Positions 19,935 through 32,912 of a stretch of DNA of 64,000 nucleotides are shown in pieces. Below the pieces are notes generated by a model that did no database searches, was not told the origin of the DNA, and saw nothing but the letters and a program-made list of their open reading frames with translations. The stretch is from Druceiella hillmani (Eukaryota > Arthropoda > Insecta > Lepidoptera > Hepialidae), in contig JAYKKI010000007.1 in assembly GCA_039881145.1 (NCBI GenBank), positions 44,764,501-44,828,500 on the forward strand. The letters run 5' to 3'. A program made the translations under genes and the position numbers. The first letter of the stretch is position 1, and every line of letters starts with the position of its first letter.

Positions 19935-20236
19935 CCGGTCTAATTATATCAAAACCCAGGACTGAATCGATCCCTGCTTTATTATACGTCCAGTATTTAT
20001 AAAGTATTTTAAATACTATTCTAAATTGTTAAGTACAAACAATTTGATAGTAAACCCTGACTAAACATTTTATGGAAAATAAATATTCATCGAAACACTT
20101 ATTTTACCCTGTTACGTTTTACATTAATGCTACTAAACATTGTGTAAGTACCGCTATTACAAGCTTTATGAATTAAAAACCAAAGAGAAGTAAAAACAAA
20201 TCAATTTTTGATAGTACTTCTGTTTGATAGTATATT
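19935..20236 (-). repeat. inverted repeat, right arm (~300 bp)
   Basis: Reverse complement of 18052-18340. It carries about 17 bp more than the left arm near its outer end, where the TTGATAGTA motif is duplicated (20209-20231). Confidence 0.8.
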
Positions 20237-23200
20237 CAAAAAAATATGGACAAAATACTCAAGCACTAATTTTAAAAAAAACAAAAATCTTAACTGTATG
20301 AAAACAATTGAAAGTAAAGAAGCAAGTTTTGAGAACACTCTCTTTAAGCAATGATTTGCAGACGGGATCCGAGAACCAAACATCGATTTATTGTTATTTG
20401 TTTATTACACGTAACAATAGTGCGAGTGAAACAAGTTTTTTTTTAAATAATTTTAATAGGAATCCAAGTTAGTCATAGAAAAAAATCAGTTGTCGCTGTT
20501 TCGTCACGGAGATCTTAATTTTTATAGAAATTATACCATGATCAACGCTCTTAATATTTAAATGATGTGAAATACTGCAATAACTTCTCATTTAATAATA
20601 TTGTATTCCAACAAATTATAATAAAATTTTACACGTAAATAATATACATCGTAGACCGAAAGACAGGTTATACGTGATAACACTATAATTTACAACAGCA
20701 GAGCGCAGAACATAAAAACTAAAAAAATATGCCCTTCATGAAAAACTGAATATGCTGCCGAAACTAGATATCATATCATACAACAGATGTTTTAATAAAA
20801 AAAATATTTTTGGTGAACATAATGTTCATGCATTTTTATCGCGAAAGTTATGAATATTTATGTGAAAAAAAAACTGTTGCCAAGAAAATGCATTTAGCTA
20901 CGAAAGTTTTTTTTAATAATATATAATATAATTTTAGTAGGTACAAAGGTAATCATTTATCCTTGCGTATATTTAGGCGGTACTTACGTATTACGACCAG
21001 TTGGAAAATTCTAGCAAATGGAGGCTTTACGCATCTGCATGGGGTAACGAAATAGGGGATAGGATAAAATATCTGCTTTAATACCACGCGAGGGGAGTCG
21101 TGGATAAAATCTATTGTAACTTTATCCGACCGACCGGGTCTAGTATCTTTTTTATATGTACTAAATATACTACGTATAAAAAAGGTACTCGGCTTGTAAT
21201 TCACGAATATATACAAAATGTATAGATGACGAACCTTAATGGAACCAACCCAAAAAAATCTTGATTATTAGCAGTACGATTAATAATTGACTTAACATAT
21301 TTCGAAATTCAAGTTTTAAAATTCAGCGACTTAGCGAAAATAAAATAATAAACATTTTATTTAACACTATACTGCCCGATGCAGAGATTTTGATGTCGCG
21401 TGAAAACTATAGGACAAATGCCGGTGGCTCATAGACATGAAAAAAGTTTCATTAATTTGCATGTATCCTCGAAATAACCAAGGATGTTTTACGATCACGT
21501 TTACGTTTGCCAGCGATAAACTATAGGATCTACGCAAGACTCGCTGGTGCCAGAAATCTATCATGCATGGAGTTTAAATTATCAATCTGTAATTATTTTA
21601 TGTTTACTCCGAAATAACCTGAAGACCTAATTTTGAATCGGCGTATACATAAAGTGGCGACTGTGAACACCAAAACTGCAGTGCTGGGTTGGGAGAGCTG
21701 ATCAGCCGAATTTCATCAACTGGGCAGGTTTATACAAAAAGTAAAATCTTTTTTGAAAAATTGTATCTTTTTTCTTCATTGTTGTGCCTTTTTTCTTCAT
21801 TGTTCAGCCCTATTTCTATATTGTATAAGTAAAAATTGTGCACGTTTCTGCCTCAAGATCACTTTATTTATTACTGTACCTATCTTTGATTAATATTCAT
21901 TTCATTTCATTAATTTAATCTACGTTGAAATAATTTACCACATAACACAATTATTACTTTAGAGAAAAATTCGGTACAATCACGAGAGTAAATTCACCTT
22001 AAATTTAATTCATGAATATTAGTGTTCATTATTTCAAAACTATAATAAATAATATTTTAATCCTTTGCTGATTTGCACCGCAGAATATTCCAGACCTTTC
22101 GCTGGGCGTCGATCTACCTGCTAGCGCTCAAATAGAAATTCATTTGCAATCCTGAACAGCATTGAGCGGCATGATTAATCGCTCACTGAGGACTTAGATT
22201 CAATTTATATTTATTATTGTTTATCAAATTCATTATTAATCCCAATTTAACACTGAATACGTAGAGATGATGTATCATTAAATATGGATAAGAAAAATGA
22301 TCAAAGGATTTAATTAATAAACCTATTATTATAAAAGGCCGATTAACTAAATTTAAAGAATGTATATACAAAGTAAAGGTCAACTAAAAAATAAACACAA
22401 AGGCAAAATTAGTAGTAAATTTGAGCAAAAAAATATTTTAATTAAATCAATCGTCGAAGAATATACGGAAGAGGCGAACGTAAACTCAATCAAATACAAT
22501 CCACAACGCATTATGGGCAATACTAACTTAACCTTTAAGGAGTTAGGAAGACATTTCCTGTAGTGTGTTGACCTGTATTCCTTAACTCAGTGGCGCTTCT
22601 TAATAGGCCGATCTTATGCATTATATACTTATACATTACGAGACTCAAATTGTTTTATGCTCTGAGCTAACTTAACGACATAACCTTGAATCAGCGTAAA
22701 CTACCAAGTAATTTATTGTCTTTTATAATCGTCTCTATCAAATTCGTCAGTTTTTTTATTGTTTTTTCTATATTTTTTATTAAGAAATCTTATTTCTTAT
22801 GAGATTTATTAAAAATATGATACAAAAACGTTTAGAAAGACATCTTTTTTGGGTTGTGTTTTGAAATAATTTTTTTGGTTACTTTTTGTTTTTTTTTAAT
22901 TTTTTGCTCTTTCCTGATTGTCAAGCACTGGATTGTTTGTTTATATATTCTTAAAAGTGCCAACTTTTTAAAAATTATGTTCCATTTAGGTAACACCAGG
23001 CTCCCTTTAGTGTCATTCATAAAACTCATTCAAAAATAATTAAATGAAAATTTTTAAATTTATGAAATTCAGTTAATTGGTCACACAGTGAAATTTATTG
23101 GTCAAATTGAAATAAAATTTTATTCATGATTAAATCCTTTCCTACTTAGTGCATTCAAAGATTCTCACTGTGAACGTATTTTCACTGCAGTTAGATTTAT

Positions 23201-25303
23201 TTCTGCTAACGTTATTTGGACTTAAAGAGTTGTTAACTTAATAAAAGTATTCGATTAATGTAATCGAATGTTCTACTTATTTAACTGTCAACATAAATAT
23301 GCATGTCTTGGCAAGGGTAAACCGAGCGCCCGTACTATGACTTCCGTATAAAGGAAATATTATGGACAGTATCAAATATATTCCAGTATCACTAATGTAT
23401 GTTTCTAAATGTATTTTTAAAGTATTCTCCGATCAATTTTAGTACAAAAATGGGTACCTCATAAACAATTAGTAATATTTTTTCGGAAATATCTTAAATT
23501 TTTCGATTAGATTTTTGAATTATTACCAATGTTTTTTTTATTTTGTGATCGTTATGTTTGTAAAATCTTTCTTCCTTTTAACACGTTAACAACCTAAACT
23601 TTTTAAAATGTCTCTGAAATGAATATAATTCTCAACTTTCAAATAACATCTGATTGTCTTTAATGATTATATATAAATTTTTTACCAATTTAATCATCAG
23701 TAATTTAAAGAAAAATATTTTAAATGGTTAAATTTAAGTGAACATGTGACCCATTAACTTTCTAATCGTAATATTTTAGTTTCCAAATTTATGACTGCAG
23801 CCACTACGGATTTATTTTCATATAATAGACAGAGAAACCAGCATTCCTTAAACTTTTATTAATCCTTTAAAAATATTAATATGAAGTTGCCTGGTTTTAT
23901 TCTTATTCTAAAGAATACCTGCGATTAAAAACCAATTTTATATTTAAATTTCCCTCAAAATATTTTAAATTTATATTTTCAATAACGCATCTTACTTCCC
24001 AATGAGTTTTCGGAGGAAGAAATTTCATATTTGTTTAATTTGTCGTTAAAACCTAATTAATGTTTTGACTTAGACCCTTTTGAAGTTGCACAGAAAATTT
24101 GAAAGTGATTAAATAAGTTAAACAACTAAAAAATTATAAATTACTACTGGGAAAAGACGTCAATAAATAAAGAGACGGCAATAAAAGTATTTGTTAAGAA
24201 AGAAATTACTCAGAAACGAGGGATTTCAACACAGCTGCAAATTCAACTAATAAGCGTTTACAATATCAGGCGGTTACCTGAAAACTCACCTGAAATCTAA
24301 ATCTCTGAAAAAAATCATGTGCGTAAATACTTACACAAATACACGGTGAATTGAGTTCAAAATCCAAAATGAATAAGGTAGAAATATTTAATTTACATCA
24401 CGATTTAAATTTATCATTAATATGACTCGGCAGTTTCCAAATCATATACAAGTGACGATCGATCTGTCACTTATTCAGCCACTCTATTTTCTGCTCATAA
24501 TATCAAGCGTTGTGTAACTGATGTAGAATCCCGTAGAAAAGAAAAAGATTTTTCTCAAGTCGAATCACACATTTTTCGATAAAAAATCCACATAAAAACT
24601 CCACATAAAAATAAACCTCAAAATGTTTACGTCGCTTTCATCGTTGAAGTTCATAATGATAGATAGCTATGTATACAATACTACAATATCGACAAATTTC
24701 TAGCCTTGAGTTCAAAAATCTATCAACATGGCTGGAAACTTATTCCAAAAATCTTTTGCTGCGTTGTTATTCAGAAATTGACATCAAGAAATTGGCGTCA
24801 ATATTCTGCACAACGGAGCATGTGTGGTCTTACCTCTAAGTCCGTACATTAGTCTATCACAGCCCTGTAACCTAAAAAGCTGAAATTTCACATAATTATA
24901 AAGTTTGATGATTTGAAACTATTTCGGGGCAAGAAATTATGTCTTACTATTAAATTCTTTCAACGAACACAAACAAAAAAGAACTCAAAGAATAAGCCAC
25001 AAATATTTGACAATTTTTGTAAAAGGGTTTAAAATTATTCAAACGTACTTAAAACTGAGAATATCGACTTTTACTGCAGTCAAGCAAAGCTTTAGTTATT
25101 TAATCAAGTGATATATAAATTCCCTGGTGTAACAATGCCTCATATAAACAATTAAATTGTGAAGGGGGTTCTGTCTCTTTCACACGCTATGTTTTTTCAC
25201 ACGTTATTCTATAGTTGTAGACAAATATTGTGAAAATAAATTAAATTTATGGAATCGCAATATCTTATTCACACTGTTACTTGAAGTTGACCATTTATTA
25301 GTA
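20237..25303. other. long non-coding region
   Basis: About 5 kb without a recognisable gene. Less AT-rich patches lie at about 20980-21130, 21370-21550, 21640-21720 and 22075-22180. The 87-codon minus-strand frame at 20953-21216 and the 65-codon frame at 21367-21564 lie in these patches but match no family I know. They could be decayed repeats or conserved non-coding DNA. The rest is AT-rich with homopolymer runs. Confidence 0.45.
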
Positions 25304-26532
25304 AAGGTGTCCAGTGGCAGATTTCAATGTTTGAAAAATTGTAAAAAAAAACTACACCTCTAATACAAAGTAGGTTTATTTTAACTTTATAACAACAAAT
25401 GCGGATTTCATTTTTTAAAAACCACGTTTTCGAAATGGCGGCCATCGAGTCTGACACACTCTTCGAGTCTAGCACGCATGTTTTCAAAAACGTATTTGCA
25501 GAGCGACTGGAGTATCCTACTGACTTCGGCGGGAATATTTTCTTTAAATTGTGTCACAGTGCTCGGATTTGTTTTGTAAACGGTAAAACGGATTTTAAGT
25601 ATCCCCATAAGAAAAAGTCACATGGGCTTAAATCGGTTGACCTAAGTGGCCACGGTGCGGTACCGTTTCGAGATATGTTTTTTTCTGGAAATAACTGCCG
25701 CACTGCATTCACGGACACATTAGCAGTGTGAGCTGTGGCCCCGTCCTGCTGGAACCATGCATTTTGGTTGAAGGATAGACTATTCTGTAGTTCTACTCTG
25801 AAAGAGTAATTTAACATCTGGGCATATCTCTCCGAATTGTAAAGGCTCTTGATGCAGTTGTCTTGGGTTGTGGACATCCCAGTAACGAAAGTTCTGCTTA
25901 TTCACATATCCTCCAATGTGAAAGTGAGCTTCGTCACTAAAGAATATGTTGCCCATCCGGGTAGCAGTATGAAATCTCAACAACATCACCTCCTCGTAAG
26001 TTGTTCTTAATTCAAAATCAGAATCGTGTAAATCTCGAACAATTTGAATTTTATATGGATGGAACTTGATTTTTTTTTGCATTATTACCTATAAAGTTGA
26101 TTTCGGAATTCCCAATATCGATGAATGTGTACGCAGTGATAAACGGTGGTTTTCAACGACAGAAACCATAACACGCTCGACATTTTCATCCGTGGCTACC
26201 AATGGTGTAGGTCCTGGCCTGGGCCTATTTAATGTTGATCCTGTAGCTCTGAACCTTGCTACCCATGACTGAATGAGGTTGATCGATGGTCCATCACGTA
26301 ATCGACGAATACTGTAACGATTATTAAATCGACGGCGTGTTACAGACAGCGAAAATCCACTCGAAATGTACGCCTCGACGGCAAAAGCGCGGTGCTCTCC
26401 ACTCCACTGTTCCATGGCTACTAAAACATCCGCACCGCTTGCGCTTCTAATGACGCCCCCCTCGCCCCTCTTATGGGTTGCGTTCAGAAACTATGTTTGT
26501 TCAAACTTTGAAATTTGCCACTGGACACCCTG
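25304..26532 (-). mobile_element. nearly complete IS630-Tc1-mariner-group DDE transposon
   Basis: The terminal inverted repeats match in GGTGTCCAGTGGCA followed by ATTTCAA: left 25304-25337 (reads AAGGTGTCC after TA at 25302-25303), right 26498-26532 (ends GGACACCCTG before TA at 26533-26534). The TA dinucleotides fit a TA target duplication. The ~1.23-kb element holds one transposase relic on the minus strand (25407-26415). It is the best preserved transposon in the window, but the transposase has a nonsense codon, an internal deletion and a frameshift. Confidence 0.85.
25407..26415 (-). pseudogene. DDE transposase pseudogene
   Basis: Starts at ATG 26415: MEQWSGEHRAFAVEAYI, the N-terminal HTH and linker, then GIPKSTL and a TAG stop (26089-26091) where the family has Trp. 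The same frame continues MQKKIKFHPYKIQIVRDL and FFSDEAHFHIGGYVNKQNFR (first catalytic Asp). After HNPRQLHQEPL a segment of some 40 residues is deleted and the frame shifts. Then WFQQDGATAHTANVS (second Asp) and WPLRSTDLSPCDFFLWGYLK (third Asp) follow, 36 residues apart by my count. After another shift QFKENIPAEVSR, ENMRARLEECVRLDGRH and ENVVFKK end the protein. This is a full-length reading with all three Asp residues still present, but it is not translatable. The family is very common in insects. I do not assign a subfamily name because the D-D spacing is from manual counting. Confidence 0.9.
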
Positions 26533-26578
26533 TACATGAATTGTGATATGTGTACACAATTCATGTACAGAGTGTCCA
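26522..26578. repeat. near-perfect palindrome at the transposon end
   Basis: Arms 26522-26545 and 26555-26578 are reverse complements with one mismatch in 24, around ATATGTGTA. The left arm spans the last 11 bp of the transposon plus flanking DNA. The right arm therefore looks like an inverted duplicate of the transposon-flank junction, or the terminus of a second related element starting ACAGAGTGTCC. Confidence 0.85.
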
Positions 26579-27671
26579 TTTCATTTTGGTGGGTGTACAT
26601 TTCAGTGTCACGCGTTCTGATTTATGGCCAATTTTCCTTCGGTGTTTCGCCGTAAAATTTAAAACACCATATAACTTTTGATTTCAATAATTTATAAAAA
26701 TGTTGATGTTCCATTTATTGCAGTAATATGGTTAAAAATTACAACGTATCTGATGCACGCTGATATTATGTAGAACTCATTTATATGTAGAAGTGAAAGA
26801 AAGAAAAAAATGTGTAATTGAAACTTTACAAAATCACAAAAATAGTTTTTTTCCACCTTCTATTAAATTATAAATCGGACTATCCCCTTATCTACTAAAT
26901 TATAAGTTACAACACAAATTTCGTTATGACAAAAAATAATGATTGATAAAAAATTTTTATTAAAAAACATAAAAAATTGTTTCTTTTAGTCTTTTTATTC
27001 TTAAATATTTATTAAATTTTTACAGCGTTAGTATATAAGGACTTATTCAAACACTGTACTACGAAACGTTACACGCTTATCAAACGTAACTATCATGCAT
27101 TTTATATGTACGTTCAATTTATTCATGAAAAGTAGAATAACACGCAATTTCAAAAATACTAAAGAAATTTATAATTGCAAATTTTGATACCGAACACTCG
27201 TTTTGCGAGGTTCGACTCACGCATTACCAGTGTTTTTCTGTTTTAATATTTTATTATGAACTCATTAGCATAAAAACTAGTTTTACAAAAATTACTGAAA
27301 CAAATATAACTCTCATTAAGCATGTAACAGCCTATTCAAATACTAGTATTTTGGTGTTTCGTGGGTTCTCCGTAATTATGGTCCTTTTTTAATCCTAATT
27401 TTTATAATGATCCCTTTTTTAATTGTGACCATATTATTTACAAAATGTTTTTGACCGTGCTGTGACATTCGAAGCGAAAAGAATTTGTTATAATACGTGC
27501 GAATCAACGAAACTATCAAACATTAAAAATGTTAATAAAGAAATGCGTGTATGGATGCATTTCTCTAACAATTTTTCACAAACGTAATTTTTTGATCGGA
27601 TCCCTAGTGTTTAGGAAATCCTATTGATAGCAGTGTGGTATCTGAAATTAAGAAAGTTTGTATAAAATAGT

Positions 27672-27711
<40 letters not shown>

Positions 27712-28440
27712 ATACAATTTCGATCAATCGAAATTGTATTATGTCGAAAATGTCATTAACCTCACTACGGTTTCTGAAATTAAATGAATTGGTAATATAA
27801 AAATGTATTGGTATTGGTGGGAAATTTACTAAAAATAAAAATGTCAATAAAAAGTCAGTATAAGAATGCCCGCCGTGAATATTAATTTTTTTTCTAGATA
27901 AACTTAGAATTGATTCGTATTAGTTTGAAAGAAGAATATTTTTCTCACGGACAAATGTGCCGGATTATTGAAAATAGGATCTCCAAATAACCAGTACATT
28001 ATATTCCCACAAAAATACTAAAATGATAATTTTACAAAAAAGCTCGTGCCAGTTAAAAAAACCCTCGCCCTACGAAGATTCCGTCCACGTATAGGCACTT
28101 ATTAACATTTAAATTTACGTAGTATTTCTAATAAATTTACTTACAAATAATAATTTTTCACATATATTACCTGCTTCATCTTTCACTGTAGTAAAAACAA
28201 CCCAATATTAAAAATGTATAATTGGAATTAGAAATGATTGGTTATTAGGTTTTTTCCCTTTACTTGTGCTATAAAACCTCCCATTACGCTTTGAAAGATT
28301 ACAAATCAACTGGAACGCTAAAAATTTATATCAATGAATCAGACAATTATACAAATAAAAGATATATTATTTACTATATCTTTCACAGAGGCATATTTCA
28401 AAAAAATCTAAAATTTCACATAAAATTAAAAATCCTTGAT
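26579..28440. other. AT-rich non-coding sequence
   Basis: Contains the (TA)n tract at 27670-27710 and the palindrome at 27709-27742. No gene recognised. A GCGAGGTTCGACTC segment near 27208 resembles a tRNA T-arm, but nothing upstream folds as the rest of a tRNA. Confidence 0.5.
27670..27742. repeat. (TA)n followed by a 16-bp-arm palindrome
   Basis: A TA tract to about 27710 runs into a perfect palindrome (arms 27709-27724 and 27727-27742, loop CA) containing AATACAATTTCGAT. It could extrude as a hairpin. Confidence 0.85.
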
Positions 28441-28550
28441 TTTTGGAATTGGAAAGAGCTTTGACAGACAGGCGAACGTACGGACGGACAAAAAGGTGAC
28501 CCATAATGATTCCGTTTTTTTTTATTTTAAGGAAACGAAACCTAAAAAAT
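28441..28550 (+). repeat. dispersed repeat copy (GACGGA/hairpin family)
   Basis: GACAGACAGGCGAACGTACG, GACGGAC, GTGACCCATAATGATTCCG, then GGAAACGAAACCTAAAAAA. This is the family order with the 3' hairpin partly kept. Confidence 0.6.
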
Positions 28551-29874
28551 ATTTAAAATATTAAAATATATTTAAAAAAATGATAGAAGAAAATCAAAAA
28601 GGTATAAAAAATAAACCCATTAACAAATATTCGCTATTGACCGACCGAAGTCAAACGCAAAAGCTAATTTATTTCAAAATAAAGTTTATTTGAATGAAAA
28701 CAATTCAGATGTTCTGTACTGTGAAATGGTAAACGTAATAATATAGTACAAGGATTTTTGGAACACTTTGTATAAAATAAACCAATTATTGTAAGTGCAA
28801 GTCAAACTCTTATTGTTCCATGCAGACTTGGGAACATGTGAAATTTATATTTAATTTGTTTATACAAATTAAAAAAAATATTTTGTAGTGAAGCACTTAC
28901 TAAATTCTACAAAACATCAAACTAGTATACAAATAATACTTTGCAAAACACAACACCTAAAGGGTACATATCTCAAAAAGAATTACTATTATTTTTAAAT
29001 ATTTTTTTAAACAAAATTCTTCTTTATTGATACTCCATTTGATGGAGTTCCTAAAAAAAAGTTCATCTCCAAGTACAATGGGTGCGGCAGTAATTAAAAA
29101 AATTAAGAATTATTTTATTATAATATAGAGATATATTAAATTTTTTCCACTATATCTTCGTGTATATTTATTCATTACAATCGATCTTAAACTGAAAAAA
29201 ATGTGACGTATGGACGTGACTAAATTTTAAGGGGTCCATTTTCGCCATTCGTCAGAACAGCTATAAAGAAATAGAAATGTAAATAAAGCTTCCCCAAATT
29301 TCTATTTCACAAAATTATGTCATAAAATTCTAGCATCGCCATTTTTGCACACTAAAAACATAGATGTGGCAGTCCGATAAAACCACAGTGCAAAGTTTCT
29401 CCCACAAATTGAAACCGAAAAGTATAAAGGGTTACTTCTCTCTGCGCGATTATCATCTATTGGTGGAATTTGGCAAAAGTATGCGAATTCTGGTCGAAGT
29501 CAACTTATTAAAATGAAACGACCGGACGACCTTACAGACTTTCAAAGTTTCTGATCATAAGATAGAAATGGGTTAACTTTGCCGACGATTTGACAACAGA
29601 TATTCCTATTTGACTCTAACTCGCCGTTTCTAATTGTATGACATCATTGCCTATCAATAAAAGTACTTAAACCAAAATAGAGTACGTGATTCTTGGTAGA
29701 GGTAGAGGTTCTTGGTCTTTTTTATCAAAAATTTCGGGTTTAAATCTAGATAAGTCTTTTTTTGAGGTATGTAAAATATTTATTTTTAACCGATGTAAAA
29801 AAACAGGTTCTCAATTCCGTTCGCTTTCGCTTATTCAATTACATATATCTTTGACATAGGTGAACTAATTTCTA
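28551..29874. other. AT-rich non-coding sequence
   Basis: No gene recognised. Confidence 0.5.
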
Positions 29875-29901
29875 TTATATATGTATATATATATATATAT
29901 A

Positions 29902-29990
<89 letters not shown>
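29875..29990. repeat. long (TA)n microsatellite
   Basis: About 115 bp of almost uninterrupted TA, with one GCA near 29903. Confidence 0.95.
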
Positions 29991-29991
<1 letters not shown>

Positions 29992-30265
29992 GTGTGTGTG
30001 TATATGTGCGCGTGCGTGTGCATGTGCGGATGCGTGCGGTTGCGTATGTGCTTGTGTGTGTCCGTGCGTGTGCATGAGCGTGCATGAGCGTGCGTGTGCG
30101 TGCCTGAGCGTGCTTGTGAGCGCGTGTGTGCGTGTGCGTATGTGTGTGTGTGCGTGTGTATGCGTGTGTGCACGCGTGGGTGTGTGTGTGCGCGTGCGCG
30201 TGCGTGTACGCGTGCGCGTGTTAGTGCATGTGTGTTTGTATGTGTGTGTATGTGTGTGTGTGTAT
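29991..30265 (+). repeat. GT/GC alternating purine-pyrimidine tract
   Basis: About 275 bp of interleaved TG, CG, TA and CA steps (TGTGTG, GCGCGTGCG, TGCATG), with few breaks in purine-pyrimidine alternation. Together with the TA tract this is ~390 bp. Long Cys/Val- and His/Thr-rich open frames on both strands are artefacts. Such sequence can adopt Z-DNA. Confidence 0.95.
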
Positions 30266-30599
30266 AGAAAGATATTCAATTATAAACTATGCATAACATA
30301 AAACTGTAGAATTGACGTGTCTGGACGTTGAGCATGTTTGCGAAAAAACGATTTAGGGGAACATAATAAAAGTAAAAGAAAACAGAAAAATGGTTTTTGA
30401 AATTATTGTTTGTTTTTTTGAACACGCATCACTTCAAAACTACGGACTCTAATGATGGATTTGAAAAACAGAAGGGTTGACTTAACACAACATTTAGTTA
30501 TTTAATTTTTATTTCATTTGAATTTGTGCGCTCAGTTAGAAGTTATAAGAATTTCATATTTTCAACTTCACATTAACATAATAAAGAAGCACCTAACTA

Positions 30600-30780
30600 T
30601 TCGACGCATAATAATTCGACGCATATTTTCACTCATACATAGATGTATATCTATGTATATAGTATTTCAATGTACTACAACGTATAGCACTACGTATATT
30701 TTAAATAGCGCGATGAAATTTTCCACCCACATAAGCGAAATGGGCATTGTGAGGAATGAGGTACGAGTATGGATTGATAC
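30600..30780 (+). repeat. dispersed repeat, copy B of the 12843 family
   Basis: GCGATGAAATTTTCCACCC, then CATAAGCGAAATGGGC and a GTATATTTTAAATAGC segment in the same order as 12843-12960 and 31160-31290. Confidence 0.6.
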
Positions 30781-31159
30781 GGAGAGGTGCCTCTATGTAA
30801 GCAATCTGAATGCGGCAGATGCATGAGACGAGATGTTGTTGGTCGTCTTCCGGATGTATAATTTTTCTATATTTTATATTATATATTCGATATAATCTTC
30901 GTATCTTGTTCATATGTGTACTCCGTTTCTTAAATTCGTTTAAAATTTCAATCTGTTTTCAATATTTGTAATCTAATTTCATTGTTAGGTTTAATATTAG
31001 GATGTATAAGTTTGGTTGTTAAGTACTTTATTATTTATACATATAATAAAGCAGCAGAATTTACCTTTCAATATATTAAAGTTAATTACGAAGCAATGAT
31101 TTAATAAACAATGACAACGAGGAAGAATCTTGGATAGATTCTCGGATACGTCCCGAATC

Positions 31160-31520
31160 GTATTAATTACACAAATGTACATTGTATCTATATACGTCAA
31201 TATATGACGCTATTTTAAAGCACACAATGAAGTTTTCTACCCAAAAATACATTGGCAAAATGGACGTGGCCTGAGATGACGGAAGGCCTATTCCTTCCTG
31301 CAAAAAATATCTAGGGGAATATAACGAAAGGAATAGAATATAAAAATATTATTTTTTGAATTTCTGTCTTCTGTGGCTTCATTCATTTATTCGCCTATCA
31401 AGCAAAAATAGCTAAGGGGATATCGGAAGTTTTCACTGGTCTATCAAGTTAGGTCTAGGGTAATGTATAAGGTAAGTTTCTTCGCAATCGATCAATTAAA
31501 AAGACGCTGTGGTAATTTAG
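31160..31520 (+). repeat. non-autonomous Helitron-like repeat, copy C
   Basis: TATTAATTACACAAATGTAC, TTTTAAAGCACACAATGAAG and TTTTCTACCC, GGCAAAATGGACGTGGCC match 12843-12990. GCAAAAATAGCTAAGGGGAT and GTTTTCACTGGTCTATC match 13316-13370. It has no recognisable CTAG terminus here and appears truncated. Confidence 0.55.
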
Positions 31521-32912
31521 CATATCAATAATAGAGCACTTAGTTGAAAAAAGTTTTAATTTATAAATATTATAGTATAGTGCGTTAATTGTATGAATCT
31601 TACTGCTGACTTAATGAAAACGTTTAAAGATCCACGCAAACGAAGTTACCAACAGAGCCATAATTTCAAATAAACTTGATATCTAATGATACATTCCGAA
31701 GACTAACAAAAAATTTTACTTACTTACCGCACTTTTTTGGAGAAATCAATTACGGCACTATCTAGACCATCATGTGATGATATCAATGGAAATCTTTAAC
31801 ACAGTACAGCAAGTCAATATGTGATTAAATCGTTTGTTTTTGTTTCTTTTATATTTGGAAAACATTCGTACATTGAGCTTTCAAACACGATTCTCTATGT
31901 TTTCATTAATTAAGAAGACGATATCACAAATTTGAAGTTAAATTGTAATTTATTTAAAATATTTATGAGATGGAAAAACATGCATAAGCATTTAAACATG
32001 GTTTGAATGGCTAAGACAGTTTCAAAACAAATATTTGAGACGAACAAAAACTGTTGAAAATTCTCGGAAAAACACATCTTTTATGTTCCTCGTAATACTA
32101 TAAAGAGTATACTTTTTCTATTTTATTAATAGCACCGTAACAATATTTAATGATGCTATTCTAAACATCGAGATTGTGTTTTTTTAATGTTTTTTTCCGC
32201 TTACGACTTACTTCATTTATTTCAAAACAGTTTTCTGCAAAATGCGCTCAACCTTTGCTAAAATTTATTTACTTGCACGTAATGTCGACAATATTATATC
32301 TCACGGGCAAACAAACCTACTTTCTCGGTCCAGTGACGGACTTTGTCGACGATGGGTCTGTATTACTTTTCGCCCCGTTTGCTTGGTAATCTCTTTGTAG
32401 TTGTTTCGATATAAGGAGCCATTATTATTTAGCATTTATTTTTTTTTAAATAAATAATAACTGTTAAAAATAATTAGTTATTATTTGTTTAATGTAGCAA
32501 TAAATGCCTACGAGAGGCAACAAAATTTTCCTTCTTGCATAAGGTTTATTCAATTGTTTTTCATTGTTATTTGTTTTTCATTTTCATTGTTATTCAATTG
32601 TGTTTATTCAATTGCAATATAGTATTGCTTAAGCAAAATTTTTATAAATAATGAGTGATTTTAAAAAGCTTAGTTTAGATAATAGAGCTAATTAAAAATT
32701 AAACTTGAAAAAATTGGAAATATGTATAAATGATGAGTCTGAAATAAGTAAATTTAAAAAACTTTTATGTATCATGCTTATGTAATATATAATATGGATT
32801 TTGAATAAAAACTGTAAACTTTTTTAAAATATGGCTAAATTATTCCTAAGTGTGTAAACTATTTTCTATTTATTATATTCAGGCTTCTTAATAAATACAA
32901 AAGTATTTACCC
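31521..32912. other. AT-rich non-coding sequence
   Basis: A less AT-rich segment at 32280-32395 (open frame 32174-32389) has no recognisable similarity. The remainder is AT-rich, with a small TTCATTGTTATT repeat near 32560-32610. Confidence 0.45.

Noticed and set aside
25399..25731. Plus-strand frame of 110 codons in the DDE transposon
   Set aside because: It is the antisense shadow of the transposase reading on the minus strand.
27200..27230. tRNA or tRNA-derived SINE suggested by GCGAGGTTCGACTC
   Set aside because: Only a T-arm-like motif with one mismatched pair; no A-box, anticodon arm or acceptor stem upstream.
29875..30301. Cys/Val-rich and His/Thr-rich open frames up to 134 codons
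   Set aside because: They come from the GT/GC alternating tract and occur on both strands at once.
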